Origin: Triglochin maritima | Lineage: Eukaryota; Streptophyta; Magnoliopsida; Alismatales; Juncaginaceae | DNA: 64,000 nucleotides | Assembly: GCA_963682175.1 (NCBI GenBank) | Contig: OY821775.1 | Coordinates: 29,572,053-29,636,052, forward strand | Reading direction: 5' to 3' | In this document: positions 1 to 11,752 of the stretch, in pieces | Layout of the letters: each line of letters starts with the position of its first letter | Numbering within the stretch: position 1 is the first letter of the stretch | Position numbers and translations under genes: made by a program | The notes under the pieces: model-generated | What the model was told of the DNA's origin: nothing | What the model saw: only the letters and a program-made list of their open reading frames with translations | Databases searched by the model: none

Positions 1-912
1 CATGAATTGGGAGTGCCTTGGGATACCAAAGTGTCCTACTTCATAAGAGAGGGGAAATGGAACCTCCCCCCCCCCCCCAAGATCAACGATAACGGAGGAA
101 GTCCACTTGAAAATCACTAATACACGCATCCATAGAGGTGTGGACCAGCCTAGGCGGATAGAAGGGAAGGGGGCTACATTAGGAATAAAGGAAGTGTGGA
201 AATGGGTGTTGAAACCAGGGAGGAAGGTCACTTGGGTGGATGTGGTTTGGCACAAACATGCCATTCTCAAACATGCTATCACAGCTTGGCGTGCAATGAG
301 GGGGCACCTCTTAACAAAGAAGCTTATGAATTTACGAGGAGGAGCAAAGCATGATCCGGTGTGTAGCCTTTGTGAGAGGAAGGAAGAGTACATGGACCAT
401 CTCTTCTGGAAGTGTTCGTACATTAGAGGGGTGTGGACAACACTCCTCCTCCTCATGAAGTTGGGATCTTGGATTGCAAGATCCCTTGAAGCTGAAGCCA
501 CATGCCTCTCAAACGCGAGTCGAACCCAGATTGACAAGGTGGTGCGAAGGTGGGCTCTTAGTGCCATGATTCATGAGTGCTGGTTGGAACGAAACCGTCG
601 TATATTCGAGGGAGAGAAGAAGGAGCCAGGAGATATCGTGGTTGTAATCAAGGACATGGTTGGGTGTCCTTGGGATAAAATGAAGAACCTTGCGGATAAA
701 GATAACGAGGAGCAGAATTTTCAGATCACGTGGTGCTAGATTCGGGGATACTCGGACATGATTTTAACTACATAGTTTGAGTGATGCAATACTTGTAGTG
801 TATGTGGCTGGTTATGCATGTTGGCATGCCCTCGGTCTTCAAATTTTGTAACCCTGGTTCTTTCATTTAATAAATTTAGAGGCGAAGCCTCCCTTTTGCT
901 TTGCAAAAAAAA
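1..912 (+). mobile_element. L1-type LINE, 3' end with poly(A) tail
   Basis: This is the 3' end of a plant L1-type LINE whose 5' part lies before the window. It holds the end of the reverse-transcriptase ORF, then a 3' UTR with AATAAA near 870 and a run of eight A at 905-912. The sequence switches at 913 to the gag gene of a gypsy element. The same gag stretch is uninterrupted at about 36690 and on the minus strand near 25110, so the LINE inserted inside gag. An upstream target duplication would lie outside the window. Confidence 0.85.
107..739 (+). pseudogene. LINE reverse transcriptase, C-terminal zf-RVT part
   Basis: This open stretch of 210 codons matches the end of plant LINE pol proteins. 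The zinc-binding reverse-transcriptase region (zf-RVT) reads RKVTWVDVVWHKHAILKHAI, then CSLCERKEEYMDHLFWKC with the C-x2-C...H...C pattern, and ends near ALSAMIHECWLERNRRIFEG. Bases 1-106 continue the same protein in another frame (KVSYFIREGKWNLP), and a 13-base C run at 66-78 lies at the shift. The first ATG at 107 is therefore not a true start. The polymerase domain is upstream of the window. A close relative lies on the minus strand at 59099-59422. Confidence 0.8.
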
Positions 913-3165
913 GGATCGCAAATGCAAACTCGACTATATCGGGTACTGCATTTGCTGTCGACACCACTACGGTCACTGAGGCACGTATGGCGGCCTTAAT
1001 GCGCCATATAAATTCGATTGAGCTCCAAAACCAACAAGGTGCACCTCACATGTCCACATCTGGTCCAGTTCCCTGTCATTCATATGGTAGGATAGGTTAT
1101 GTAGAAAGCGAGTGTGCATCCATTCCTCCTGAGACGGAACTTGTCAATGTCATCTATGATAGAGCTAGGAATGACCCATACTCTTCATCTTACAATCCTG
1201 GATTAAGGAACCACCCCAATTTTTCATGGAACCAAAATAATGCCCTGGGTGGTCCTTCAAACTCCTCTCGACCATCTAACCAACCACACAAACCTCCCAT
1301 GCATACGCAATCTTATCAATCACCCCAAGCTCAAATCACCAATCAATCGGGTTTCCCAAATTCTAATAATATGGAAACCCGATTCAATCCGCTTGAGACC
1401 TTGACTCGTGGACTTGAAAACTCAATAAATTTTTATATGTCAACCACAAGTCAAGTTCTCACTTCAAATCAGCAGACCATCAAATCTCTAGAGTTTCAGA
1501 TGGACCAATTGGCTCAGTCTGTGCAAGAAAGAGAGAGAGAGGGACTCAGCCTTGCCAGCCTGAGGATAACCCCATCATGTACCAGCAACAACACATGCAA
1601 AATGAGAATGTGGTACCTCGGGGGCGGCAAGTGAACCATGTGGAGGAACCTGTTCACCATGTTAATTCCATCGTAACCTTAAGGAATGGAAAGCAGGTTG
1701 ACAATCACATTTCCTTGCCACACCCACAACCATCTATGCAGCCCCTCATTGGGAATGGTGGTGAAGAACAGGCAGAGGGTGAGGGTATACACCAACGCCT
1801 CCTTCTCAGGCACCGCAGAAAACCTACCTGCCAAAAGCTCCCTATTCTAGTAGGTTAACCAAAAAGCAGAGTGACACAATGGAGAAGATGTTAGAGGTGT
1901 TTAAGCAAGTGAAGGTTAACATCCCCTTGTTGGATCTCATCCAACAAATACCTCAATATGCAAAAGTGTTGAAGGATCTCTACACAACCAAGAGGAAGAC
2001 CAATGTTCCTAAGAAAGCATTCGTGGCTGCGAATGTAAGATCACTTTTGCCCAATCCCATCTACACAAAATACACGGACCCTAGGTGTCCAACTATTCAG
2101 TGTACGATAGATGAGTATTGTATTGCTTGATTTAGGATCGGCGGTCAACCTCCTTCCATTTTCTGTTTATCAACAGTTGAACTTGGGAGAATTGAAACCA
2201 ACTAAGATCACCCTTTAATTAGCTGATAGATCCATTCGTATTCCAAATGGGATTATCGAGGACATGCTTATCAAAGTTGGAGATTTTATATTTCCAGTTG
2301 ATTTTGTTGTCCTCGATACCAACCCTGTTGCGCACACCCACTCTCAAGTACCTTTGATTTTGGGTAGACCATTTTTGGCAACCTCCAATGCCTTAATTAA
2401 TTGTGGAAATGGTCTCATGAAGCTTTCATTCGGTAACATGAGTGCCGAGTTTCATGTGTTCAACTCTGGTAGGCAACAGGTGCCCATGGACCAACCTTGA
2501 AATCTCAATCTCATCCCCCAATTAGAGAAAGCACCGCAAAATCAACGAACACCCCTAACACCAATGCAACCCGTTGAGAATGTTTGTGGGCCCAGCGAAA
2601 ACTCATTGCCTGTCTTTGCAATGCAACAGAGTGAGCTGGCATCAACCATGAATGTCCAAAGGAGTGTTCGTTGCATGATTCAGTTGAGACAATTAGTGAG
2701 GGGGACACACCTCAGCAAATGACCATTCCAGAAGGTGTTGTCACCCTGTGTCCTAGGGCTATAGAGCCCTTTGAGCTTCAGATCGACTCAAACAAGGACC
2801 CACCTACGACCGAGCTTATGCTTGAGGAGCTAAATGATGGTGGGAGGTCCTTGTTGGATGACTTGGGGAGAAGCCCCATTCTTAGTGATGCAGGTCTGCT
2901 GCATCCATCGAATGAGCCTGAGGAACCCATTCCGATGCACCCACCTATTGGTTGGAGAGTTTTCTTCGATGAGCAACTAAACCCTAGTGAGGCAGCACAA
3001 CTTCACTCATTCATGTTGCCTACACCCAACCAATATCATGAGGAGTTTGAGCCTTTCAGCTTTGACCTTTCACCCCTCATGACACCTCAGAGTACTAGTG
3101 AAGTTTGCCCATCTTGGCAAGTCTCTAGTCCGCATAACTTAATGTTCTCATTTGATGTTCCTTGA
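913..3165 (+). pseudogene. gag-protease-tail ORF, decayed (element A)
   Basis: This is a broken relative of the 1058-codon ORF at 22856-26032. It starts inside gag (about residue 310 of that protein). The zinc knuckle has a Cys-to-Tyr change in CHSYGRIGYVESEC and a His-to-Tyr change. The NPG..NHPNFSWNQ linker, the coiled-coil region, the protease-side block and the tail ending FSFDVP follow. Breaks are frameshifts near 1540, 1789 and 2660, a loss of about 14 bases near 2110 that removes sequence just before the catalytic aspartate, and stops near 2216 and 2498. The final TGA is at the same place as in the other copies. Confidence 0.8.
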
Positions 3166-4732
3166 CCAAATGTTTATGAGAATATCTTTGTTGATGTATA
3201 TATCTTGTAAAAAAAAGAGTAATAAAAGAGTCCATGAGCGAGCATTGATAGTTTGGGCCCCGACCCTTGTGTACTTGAGCCCCATTTCTTCACGTATTTG
3301 TCTCCCTTCTTCGGTATCTCACAGGTTTTGAGGGAATTCAGGTTTGTGTCTATCACTTTAACCATGAACTTCCTTTTTCGCTTAATATTGGTCAGATCTT
3401 TCATTTTTCATGCATGAATCCATGTAGTTTCATGCTCACATTCATTGAGGACAATGCATGAAGTAGGTGTGGGGGGTGTTTTACGTGTGTACATAGTCGA
3501 GTCTTTTTCCTTTGATTTTGTTTTCTTTTGTGTGTATTGTTGGGGACATGTTAGTGTGTTGCATTTAATATCGATATATCTGCTTGCCATGATACTTTAG
3601 AGACTTGTCTTCTTTTGCTTGCCTAATGCTTTAAAATTTTCACATTTGTTTCAAAATCTTCATGTGTTTGCGAAAGAAAATGTTTTGTGGATTTTGCGTG
3701 TGTTTGGCATGTGCAAAACCGTTGAGAGGAAAAGTAAAAAAGAAAGCTCCCAAAATTGTCTTGAACTTGATGCATTAGGATACCTAGTATACCGGCTTTA
3801 GATCTTATCGAGTCGTTAGGATGCACCCTGGTTTTCCCTCGGGGGTGAGTAATCATAGGGTTTCAGTACTCAAACATTTAAAGAAGTCCACCCTGAACCT
3901 AGTGAGTCAATAATTCGTGTCGATTAATATAAGAAAATTTGTTATAGTCAAGGACCCTTTAAATCTTGTTGTGAGACATTAAGTGTAGGGTTTTGGTTCA
4001 TATGTAGATAAGAAATAAGTGAGTAGGTGTTCTCTCTTCTCGTACGGCTCCTATCACTCGGGAAGTTAGGTCTGATGGGACTTTGTGCCTGGTGATTTTG
4101 AGTCATCTGACTTGGGATGCACCGACCAAACTCCCGTTACACGGGTGGTAGGGATTGCCCTACGTGGAGATTTGGGGAAAGGTGTACGTGATAGTGTAAG
4201 TCCTCATAGGCAATGATGCACGAAACCTGACCGTGGGACAATGAAACTCTAACTAGTAAGAAAAAGAAGAAAAAAAGTAAGAAAAGAATGAAAAAGAAAA
4301 AGAAAAAAAAGAAAAAGAAAAAGTAATGCAAATAAGAACCTTAATGGTACTTACACTTTGTATCACTTGAGGATGTTGAGGTTGTCCATGTCTTGCACTT
4401 ATGTCCTTAATTAACTTTCACGAATGATTCATTAGGCTACGTGTGTGGACTGATTACATATATAGAGTCGCACCGTAGTATTACTGCGTCCCATGATCGA
4501 CAAAATAAGTCCAATGACTCGTGTAGCTAGATTGAATAATGCATCTTTGTTCGGATTTTGTGGGTGTATCCGCTGAAAACCCTCAGGAGACAAGACTCCT
4601 CCTCCTTCGCGACAAGGAGGTTTAACGGCTTATTGCACGTGCTAAGTGCAACCGTGATTCCTACGAAAGTGAGTTAGGATTTCTCTTTATTTTTTTTGCT
4701 CGGGACTAGAAAAAGTTAGGTGTAGGGGTAAT
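3166..4732 (+). other. Conserved 3' non-coding region of element A
   Basis: No coding potential is seen here. The region is shared, with the same order of blocks, by elements B, C, D, F and H. It contains a GAGGACAATGCATG block followed at 3464-3477 by a G-rich run resembling the terminal polypurine tract. An A-rich stretch (AGAAAAAGAAG-like) lies at 4255-4325, two hairpins at 4601-4651, and the terminal polypurine tract just before the LTR. Confidence 0.7.
4601..4651 (+). promoter_or_regulatory. Paired RNA hairpins near the 3' end (element A)
   Basis: The first hairpin is CCTCCTTC-GCGA-CAAGGAGG, an 8-bp stem with one mismatch closed by a GNRA-type loop. Twelve bases later TTGCAC and GTGCAA form a second stem with a 7-base loop (GTGCTAA). 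The same pair occurs in elements B, C, D, E and H. The role is unknown; RNA export, packaging or 3' end formation are possible. Confidence 0.6.
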
Positions 4733-6090
4733 TGATTGACATCATTTCATGCTTACATTTGTATCTTATATCCATTATATTTCACCTAAACAATGCTACG
4801 TGACGAGTTTTATGTTTGAATTTCAGAAATAAATAGGCTTGAAGAGAAGAGGCATAAAAGAACCTAAAAGCATGAAAAAGGACTGAATTGAGAGACTCAA
4901 GGACTAAGATGCAAGATCGAAGGACATGAATGTAAGATCGAAGGACCAATGAGCAAACAAGAATACTTCACACCATCATGGGGAGTATTTTGGCAATTCT
5001 ATTTGGGTCGGAGCTCCAACAAGCGAAGTAGATGCATTAAAGTCAAGCCAAGCCATTCAGAAAAGCCCAGAAGAAAAGCCAGAGCGATCAGAACACTGTA
5101 GACCGCCAATTGGCGGTCACTTTTGTTCCGGATCCGCTAAGATTTATTTGGATCGTGTATTAGAGCGTATTTAGTCTATTTTTGGTATCTGTTAGTCCCA
5201 TACCGGGGGATTGTCCCAGATTACCTTTTTCTATGGCTATAAATAGAACTCTTCACCTTCTATTGTAATCACCATTGCTTGGTGACATTCTCTCTACTTG
5301 GAGTAAGCATTGCAGCAAAATCTCAAGGTGGAGAAGAATGCTACCTTCAATGTGAGTCATCTAATTAAATAATTTTTCCATTGTTTTTTTCTTATGTTGT
5401 TTCTTTATGCATGCTTAGCTTAGTTTTATTTCTTTGATTCTAGGCTAAAGTAGTTAGAATGTTTCTTTTCTTCTTTAGTTTAATTGTTAGAGTAATGTGT
5501 AGTGAGTAGATCCACCCCCCTTTGGGGTGGAAATGATGTTCATACATGCATTAAAGAATGGATATGAATGCTTTATATTTTGATTGTGTTGATAAATGTG
5601 AATGTATGCTTGCTTGTTACAGTAGAATAATACACTTGATGGGTTTTGCCACACATCTTAGACACCTCCCATGCTTGTTTAGGTTCTGAAATAACCAGCT
5701 TGTGTATATGAATGTTAATCAACTAGGTTAGTTAATGGATTGATAGGTTTTGCCATAAACTTTTGACACTTCCTATGCATGAAAACGCTACCTACATTTG
5801 TGCCTATAGAATGCATTCTTCACCATCTTTTTACATGTGTGCACACACTCTACCCCTTAGGGGTTTTCCATTTCTCATTCCAACATTCAATTTCCTTTGC
5901 TTTCGTTTTTCTTATTTGATGCTTACTCGTTTAGTGTAGTTAGTCTAGTTCAGTGTAATCACAACTTCTTCCCCTCTTTTCCCACTTGCCTTCGAACAAA
6001 CCAGAGTCTACACACCTCCTTGTGGATCGAGCCGTATTTGGCACCGCTTCAACGCGGCCATGCACTTGCGGTATTTAAAATGAATAAACA
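4733..6090 (+). repeat. 3' LTR of element A
   Basis: The LTR begins TGATTGACATC directly after the polypurine tract and ends near AATAAACA. In sense order it carries the perfect palindrome GACCGCCAATTGGCGGTC (5101-5118), a degenerate snRNA-type upstream element GTCCCATACCG, TATAAATAG near 5240, and a GTGAGT donor-like site at 5352-5357. It ends in the CACCGCTTCAACGCGGCC block common to all LTRs of the family. The 3' edge is uncertain by a few bases because the 5' LTR and target duplication are not in view. Confidence 0.8.
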
Positions 6091-7570
6091 CTACCCCCTT
6101 GTTCAATTTGCGTTGCCTTCATCTTTTCAATGTGGGTGTCCCCATGACTTGCCTCTTCCATACAAACCACCTCTTCTTCACGCATATTTTTTGTTTCCAT
6201 TCCATGCACAAAACCCATTCCACATTGCCCACTCATTTCAAATTGAGTATCCTCCACTAAGTGGCCCCCAAGCATATCCACATGGTCCCCCACTTTGTCC
6301 TTTCCAAAGGAGCTTTGCCTCTCCTCATTGGCCCAAGAATGTGTAGATCACTCAAGTCTCTCCTCATTGACTGGTCTGAAAATGGATGTAGCACTTTTCC
6401 CACCCACTTCTCTTTGCTTATTTGGTCCACCAATAGACTCCCTCCCTTGTGCACCCTTGTTTGAAACCGATGGAGATGTTGGGAGGGCATCCATTTTGTC
6501 CTCTTAAACATTTTGTCCCGTGCCACATTGCGCGGCCTCATTACCTCCCTCCAAATTTGTTGAGGAGCAAAAATGTCTCATTTAACCTATTGCCTTCCAA
6601 TTCTGCCTCGTCACATGACCTTCCACATGGCATCTCCCCATTTGCATCTCCATCCACCTCAGCTCCTCCACCCTCCACGTCATCATCGCTTGCACCCTCT
6701 CCACTCTCCATTCCTCTCTGGTAAGCTACTTCCACAGCCGAGGCTACCTTCTTTTCTTCATACCTTTGTCCATCCAAGCTCTTGCTCGACCCTTCCAAGC
6801 TTCTTTCCCTTGCTTTCCCATTTCCAGCCTTGCCTCGAAGAACTACAACCCATTGCTCAGCTCTCTCGTTTTGCACCCCAACATGCTTCTTTAGGGCTAC
6901 TTGTCTCCTTGGGCACTTCTCCATAAGATGACCAAACTCCTTACAATCCATGCAATACCCGGGTATCCATTCATACTCCACATTTACTCGATGTGTGCCA
7001 GCCTCTTCCACATGAAATTCCACCCAACTCGGGTAGGTGAAGTCATGGTCCACTTCCAGGTTTACCCATGCATAGGCCAATCTCCTCCCCCAAGCAGTTT
7101 GTTCATCCATGTATAACGACCTCCCGAGGACCCTTACAATGTTCTTTGCGACCAAAATCGGAGGTCTAGCTCCACGAGATGAATCCAAATGGGAATCATG
7201 GTGATGCTAGCCCTTTTCAGTACCACATCCGGAGCCCATTCTTGAACCACTAAGGGGCACCCACGGATGAACCATGGTCCACCTTCAAGCACACGCTTTC
7301 TATCCTTTCCAAGGGTGAACCGGAAGAGGAGGAAGCCTTGACTCCTCTTGATGACCTCCATGCCTCCAGCCAAACCCCACAACTTGTGGAGGTGCTTCTC
7401 AAGTGTTGGCAAATGGGGTTTGAAATTAACAAAGTAACCAACTAAAACCTTGTCCCATCTCTTCAAAGCATCGATCGCTTCTTGCTTGGAGCACAAAACC
7501 ATCTTCTCCCCTCCCTTCATGGATGGAGGTATGAACTCTAGTGTCGTGGAAGCCTTGGTCCAGCCTTGAA
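6091..7570 (-). pseudogene. LINE ORF1 (DUF4283 plus zinc knuckle), broken
   Basis: On the minus strand this encodes the nucleic-acid-binding ORF1 protein of a plant L1-type LINE. A DUF4283 domain comes first (about 7570-7140; LEKHLHKLWGLAGGMEVIKR, then FTLGKDRKRVLEGGPWFIRG). A zf-CCHC knuckle CMDCKEFGHLMEKC lies near 6900-6940. A frameshift near 7180 separates the two in the standard frame. The acidic, low-complexity C-terminal part runs down to about 6540, and weaker frames reach 6091, where the LTR of element A begins. No reverse transcriptase follows, so the LINE is truncated here. Confidence 0.75.
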
Positions 7571-7629
7571 CAATTCACTCCACTTCCTTGGGGGAGTAAT
7601 GACACTCCCTAGATGTGGAGAGCAAGGAC

Positions 7630-8945
7630 TCTTCTCCACTTTCATTCTCCAGTTCTATTTTCTATCCCCTTCCCTCTCTTTTCTTCTCTCTTTTCCCTCT
7701 TCTCTGCTTCTCTACCTCTCTCCTCCTCCCTCTACACCATCACTTCATCTACTTCTTCTCCTACTCTCCTTCTCTCCGTCCTCTCCCTCTTATCCATCTC
7801 TCTCGCTCTCTCTCCTCTTCTCACATTCTCTCACATGTCCTTTTCAATTCTCTCTCGTTCTCCCTCTTATCCTCTTTCTCTTCTCCTTCTCTCTCGTTCC
7901 CTGTCTCCTTAGCATACTTTCCTTCTCTCTCCCTTTCTCTCTTCTCTTCTTCTCTCTCCCTCTGCTTCTCCCCCATGCTACTCTTTTTCCCCATTCCTCC
8001 TATCTCCCTTCTCTCTCTACTCTCGCTTCTCTATCTCCTCCTGGCTTCCCTGTCTCTCTACCCTTCTCTCTCTCCTCGTATCTCGTTTCCTCTCTCCTTC
8101 TCTATCACTCTTCCTTATATCTTCTTCTCTGTCTACCCTCTTTTCCTCTCTTTCTCTTCTCTCTTCTCCTACTCTATCTCCCTTTTATGCTCTCCTTCTC
8201 TCATTATCCTTTTAATAAGAAGAGGAAGAGAGGAGCGAGGGAGAGAAGGAGAAGAAGAGAGTGGATACAGAGAAGAGAAGGAGAGGAGGAGAGGGAAGAT
8301 GAGAAGGAGGGGAAGTCCTTCTCCTTCTGTCTGCTCTTTCAATTCTTTGCTCTTCTCATTCTCTCCCTTGTCCTCTCCCCTTCTCCTTCCTATCATCTTC
8401 CCTTCCCTCTTCTCTCTCTCCCTCTTCTTATCCTTCTCTATCCTCCTTTTTCCCTTCTCTTTTTATCTTTCTCGCTCTCTCTCCTTCTCTCCCCCTCTTT
8501 CTTCTCCGCCTCTCTTCTCCCTCTCTCCTCTACATCCATGTCCTCCTCTCTCCCTTCTTTCTCTCCCGCATCCCTTTTGTCTCCTCCTTCCCTCTCTCAT
8601 TCCCTCTCTCCTTATTGTCTCCCTCCTCTTGCTTAGTCTTGTTCATTTCCTATCACCCTTTTATGCTCTTCTCTACTACGTCCTTCTCCTCATTCTCTTT
8701 CTCTCTCTCCCTTCTCCCTCCTCCCTGTCCTGCTCTTGCTTCTCCTTTTCTCTCTCATTTCCTTCTCTATCCTCACTCCCTTCTCTCCCTCTCTCATCCT
8801 CTCTCCTCTTATCTATTCTCCTTCTCTCTCCCTCTTCCTTTTCTCTCCTTCTCCTCTCTCTCTACTCTTGTTATCATCTTTTCTCCACTCTCTTCTCTCA
8901 TTCTCATTCTCCAAATCTCTTCACTCTCCCTTTTCTTCCAACAAA
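7630..8945. repeat. 1.3-kb polypyrimidine tract with an inverted purine block
   Basis: The plus strand is almost entirely C and T, mostly irregular CTCTCC and TTCTCT units, from about 7630 to 8205 and from 8315 to 8945. Between them, at about 8218-8313, the bias flips to almost pure A and G. The long open frames across it (rich in S, L, F and P) result from low complexity and are not genes. The tract lies between two LINE fragments of the same strand. Confidence 0.85.
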
Positions 8946-10217
8946 ATTTTAGCTGGTGAACTAACACGGAGCCATGCTAACCACATGCCCAACATACAAA
9001 TTTCTAAGACTCGTTCATTTAGCCCCTGGAGTACTTTAGTACACCTATGTTTCTATTTCCAAATTTCTTCGAAAGCTCTTATTACCACCGAGTCCCCAAC
9101 TAGGTCCTTCATTCTCGAAACCATGACGCCTACGGTGTCTTTAACCAATGTCACAATATCATAAGGGTGCCTCTGCTCTTGGTCGAAAATTCATCTGTTC
9201 CACTCCCGCCGACACTCATAGATAACCACACGAAAGGCTAGCTTCATTGTTGTCATATTTACTTGGCCACCCTTCACTTACTATATGCGTTGTGCCTTCT
9301 CGTTGAGTGTGGTTCTTATGCCGGTGCCCAACCCTAACACTTGAAGTACTAGCGTCCCGACCTCCCTTGTTAACGAGTAAGTCCAAAATAGGTGTCTCAT
9401 ATCCACCTAATCTGCATTACACAATGCACAATCCAGCCCGTGATGCTCTCCCCTTGCCTTCATCAATTTCTTTGTCATCAAGCAACCTCGTAGCACACAC
9501 CATGCAGTCACGGCATGCTTTAGGACATGGTTCTTGAACCATATGAGCTTGCCCCACCCGATGACTTACTTACTTGGTGCAGCCCATCTCCACGCATCTT
9601 TTAATGATAAGGTTTCCTTTCTTGCGTCTAGCCTAATGGGTGTATCCTGACGTCCACGAATTTGTGTCTCCATAATCTTCGGCTAAAGCTCCAACATTGT
9701 GACGGAGCACGGTGTAGAAAGGTTCTACGTCCCATTTCTGATGTACTATGCCACGAGCGTTTCCTTAGGCATGATAACATCGTAATGCACTCGTGCACCC
9801 CACTCCTCACACAATAACGACTTACCACACCACGGGTCATGAAACAACTGTATATTCTTACTGTCTCCCACATGAATTTGGATATACTCATGGGCAATAT
9901 CACGCACTCTCAAAATTCCCCTCCATCCCCACAAGCGAACCGAGGGTGGGTGTGCTAGCCAAATTTTGCGGTTGTCAAGGTGCTTCCTTCTCATGCATCT
10001 GACCTATAACGACTCATCATCGACCACAGCCAACCACAAAAGCTCTAATAGTCCAACATCATTCCAATCTACAAGTCATCTCAACCCCACTTTCCCTCGC
10101 TCCTAGGCACGCAAATATCCTTCCACGCTACCGCCGCCCACTTCTTTGGTCCTCCCAACACGAAATGGAAGATAATAATGTCCATCTCCTTCAGTACCGA
10201 TCTAGGGAGAAGGAAGC
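8946..10217 (-). pseudogene. LINE reverse transcriptase, 3' part, decayed
   Basis: Read on the minus strand from 10190 downwards, this gives the end of a plant LINE pol: SVLKEMDIIIFHFVLGGPKK, then WKDICVPRSEGKWG, then the LWGWRGILRVRDIAHEYIQI and VGDSKNIQLFHDPWCGKSLL blocks. A decayed zf-RVT (HLFWTYSLTREVGTLVLQVL) follows near 9290-9440. Several stops and shifts interrupt it. The polymerase core is missing because the LTR of element B begins at 10218. Its order relative to the ORF1 fragment at 6091-7570 is wrong for a single LINE, so these are separate or rearranged pieces. Confidence 0.7.
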
Positions 10218-11752
10218 TGGTTGAACGTTTTATATTAAACAGTACGTGCAAGGCCGCGTTGAAGCAGTGGCAAATACGGGTCGATCCACAGGGAGGTGTG
10301 TCGAATTTTGGTTTGTGTGAACGCAAGTGGGAAAGAAAGGAGAGAAAGGTTGGTTACACTAAACTCACTACAATGCAAAAAGGAAATGGAAGATAAGTGA
10401 TAAAACTAAACCCCAAAGGGGGTAGAGAAATAATGTGAATATAAAGATGTGTGTGTGTGTGTGTGTTCAATTATGCTCCTCACAACATGTAGTGCATGAA
10501 ATCATAAAATTAAATCCAACTTTACCTCCACATGAAATAAGATAAGACTATATCGTTAAAACATACAAGACAATAATTGGAATGAAGCTAAATGAAGTCA
10601 TGTATAAAGAATAGACCCTACTATACCTCCACATGAAATAAGATAACCCAATATCATTAAAACATACAAGGCATTAACCAAGGTAAAAGCAACAAGAGTA
10701 CATACACTACAAATTGTGTTTCCAATATTAATTCCATCCATATCCTCACCTTATCATTCCCCATAAAATAGGTCCACTAATCTAAGCATAAACTAAGCTT
10801 CATTCAGGAGAATTAGCATATCAAAGATAAGAGTGAAATCCCGCTAGATGGTTATGGAAATCATATAAGGCTAAAGGGATTAAGACAACACACACCTAAT
10901 ACACTACATGATCATATCACATATTTCTCCACCTCCCAAATGGGGATTGAACTACTCACTAATCATTACACTACAAACTACATTAAAATGAAACATTCTA
11001 CTGAAATGAAATTAGACTAAGCAACAAAGGAATATTAAAGAAGCTAATTGAAAGGAACGTAAACTAAAGAAACATGCAAGAATTAAAAGACAAGATTAAA
11101 AGAAACTAAGAACAATTATTTTATAAAAAAATGACTCACATTGAAGGTAGCATTCTTCTCCACCTTAAGTTTTGCTTCAAGGCTTACTCCTTAGTAGAGA
11201 CAATGCCACCAAGCAATGGGTAATTACAATGGAAGGTGAAGAGTTCTATTTATAGCCATAGAAAAAGGTAATCTGGGACAATCCCCCGATGTGGGACTAA
11301 AACAATACCAGAAATAGAACAAACACGCTCTAATACACATGCCCGCCAAAGATTAGCGGATCCGGAGCCAAACAGACCGCTAATTGGCGGTCTATTGGTT
11401 TTGGATTGGTCTGGAATTTGTTGTGGGCTTTTCTGGATATCTTTGGTGGTCTTGGATGCATCTACTTCGTTTGTTTGAGCTCCGACCCGAATAGAACTGC
11501 CACAATACTCCCCATGATGGTATGGAGTTTTATGTTTTGCTCTTAGGTCCTTCGGTCTTACGTTCGGGTCATTCTCCCTTGCATCTTTGTCCCCAGGTCT
11601 CACAATTTAGTCATTTTCCTTGCTATTTATAGTCTGTCCTTCTCAAACCAACTTATTCCTAAAACAAAACATAAAACTTGTTACATAGCATTGCTTAGGG
11701 TGAAAGATAATGGATAAAAGACACAAAAATACGCATGAAATGTTGCCAATCA
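10218..11752 (-). repeat. 3' LTR of element B
   Basis: On the plus strand it begins TGGTTGAACG and ends GCCAATCA; the polypurine tract follows outside. It contains a (TG)n microsatellite at 10448-10466. Reading on the minus strand, it has the palindrome GACCGCTAATTGGCGGTC with one mismatch (11375-11392), a perfect snRNA-type element GTCCCACATCG (11287-11297), TATAAATAG (11246-11255) and GTGAGT (11134-11139). The upstream-element-to-TATA gap is 32 bp. Confidence 0.8.

Larger units (their letters stand above)
913..6090 (+). mobile_element. Gypsy element A, gag-pro type, 5' truncated
   Basis: This is the 3' half of a non-autonomous Ty3/gypsy element of the same type as the intact copy at 19874-28498. 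It holds part of gag, the protease, the conserved tail, a 1.57-kb 3' non-coding region, a polypurine tract (about 4715-4730) and the 3' LTR. Its 5' part is cut by the LINE insertion at 913. No pol domain lies between the tail and the LTR, so this copy was also gag-pro only. The sequence after 6090 is LINE, so the LTR edge there is approximate. Confidence 0.8.

Noticed and set aside
3174..4331. Short open frames in the 3' non-coding region of A
   Set aside because: None is conserved in frame among A, B, C and D, and conservation there is of DNA blocks and hairpins.
5897..7116. Several plus-strand open frames
   Set aside because: They are antisense to the LINE ORF1 with DUF4283 and a zinc knuckle, which explains the open reading.
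7566..8952. Long plus-strand open frames of 356 and 445 codons
   Set aside because: They lie wholly in the C/T-rich tract, so few stop codons are expected. The translations are low-complexity Ser/Leu/Phe/Pro with no domain.
6091..10217. A single LINE spanning both ORF1 and RT fragments
   Set aside because: On the minus strand the RT fragment lies upstream of ORF1, the wrong order, and 1.3 kb of polypyrimidine separates them.
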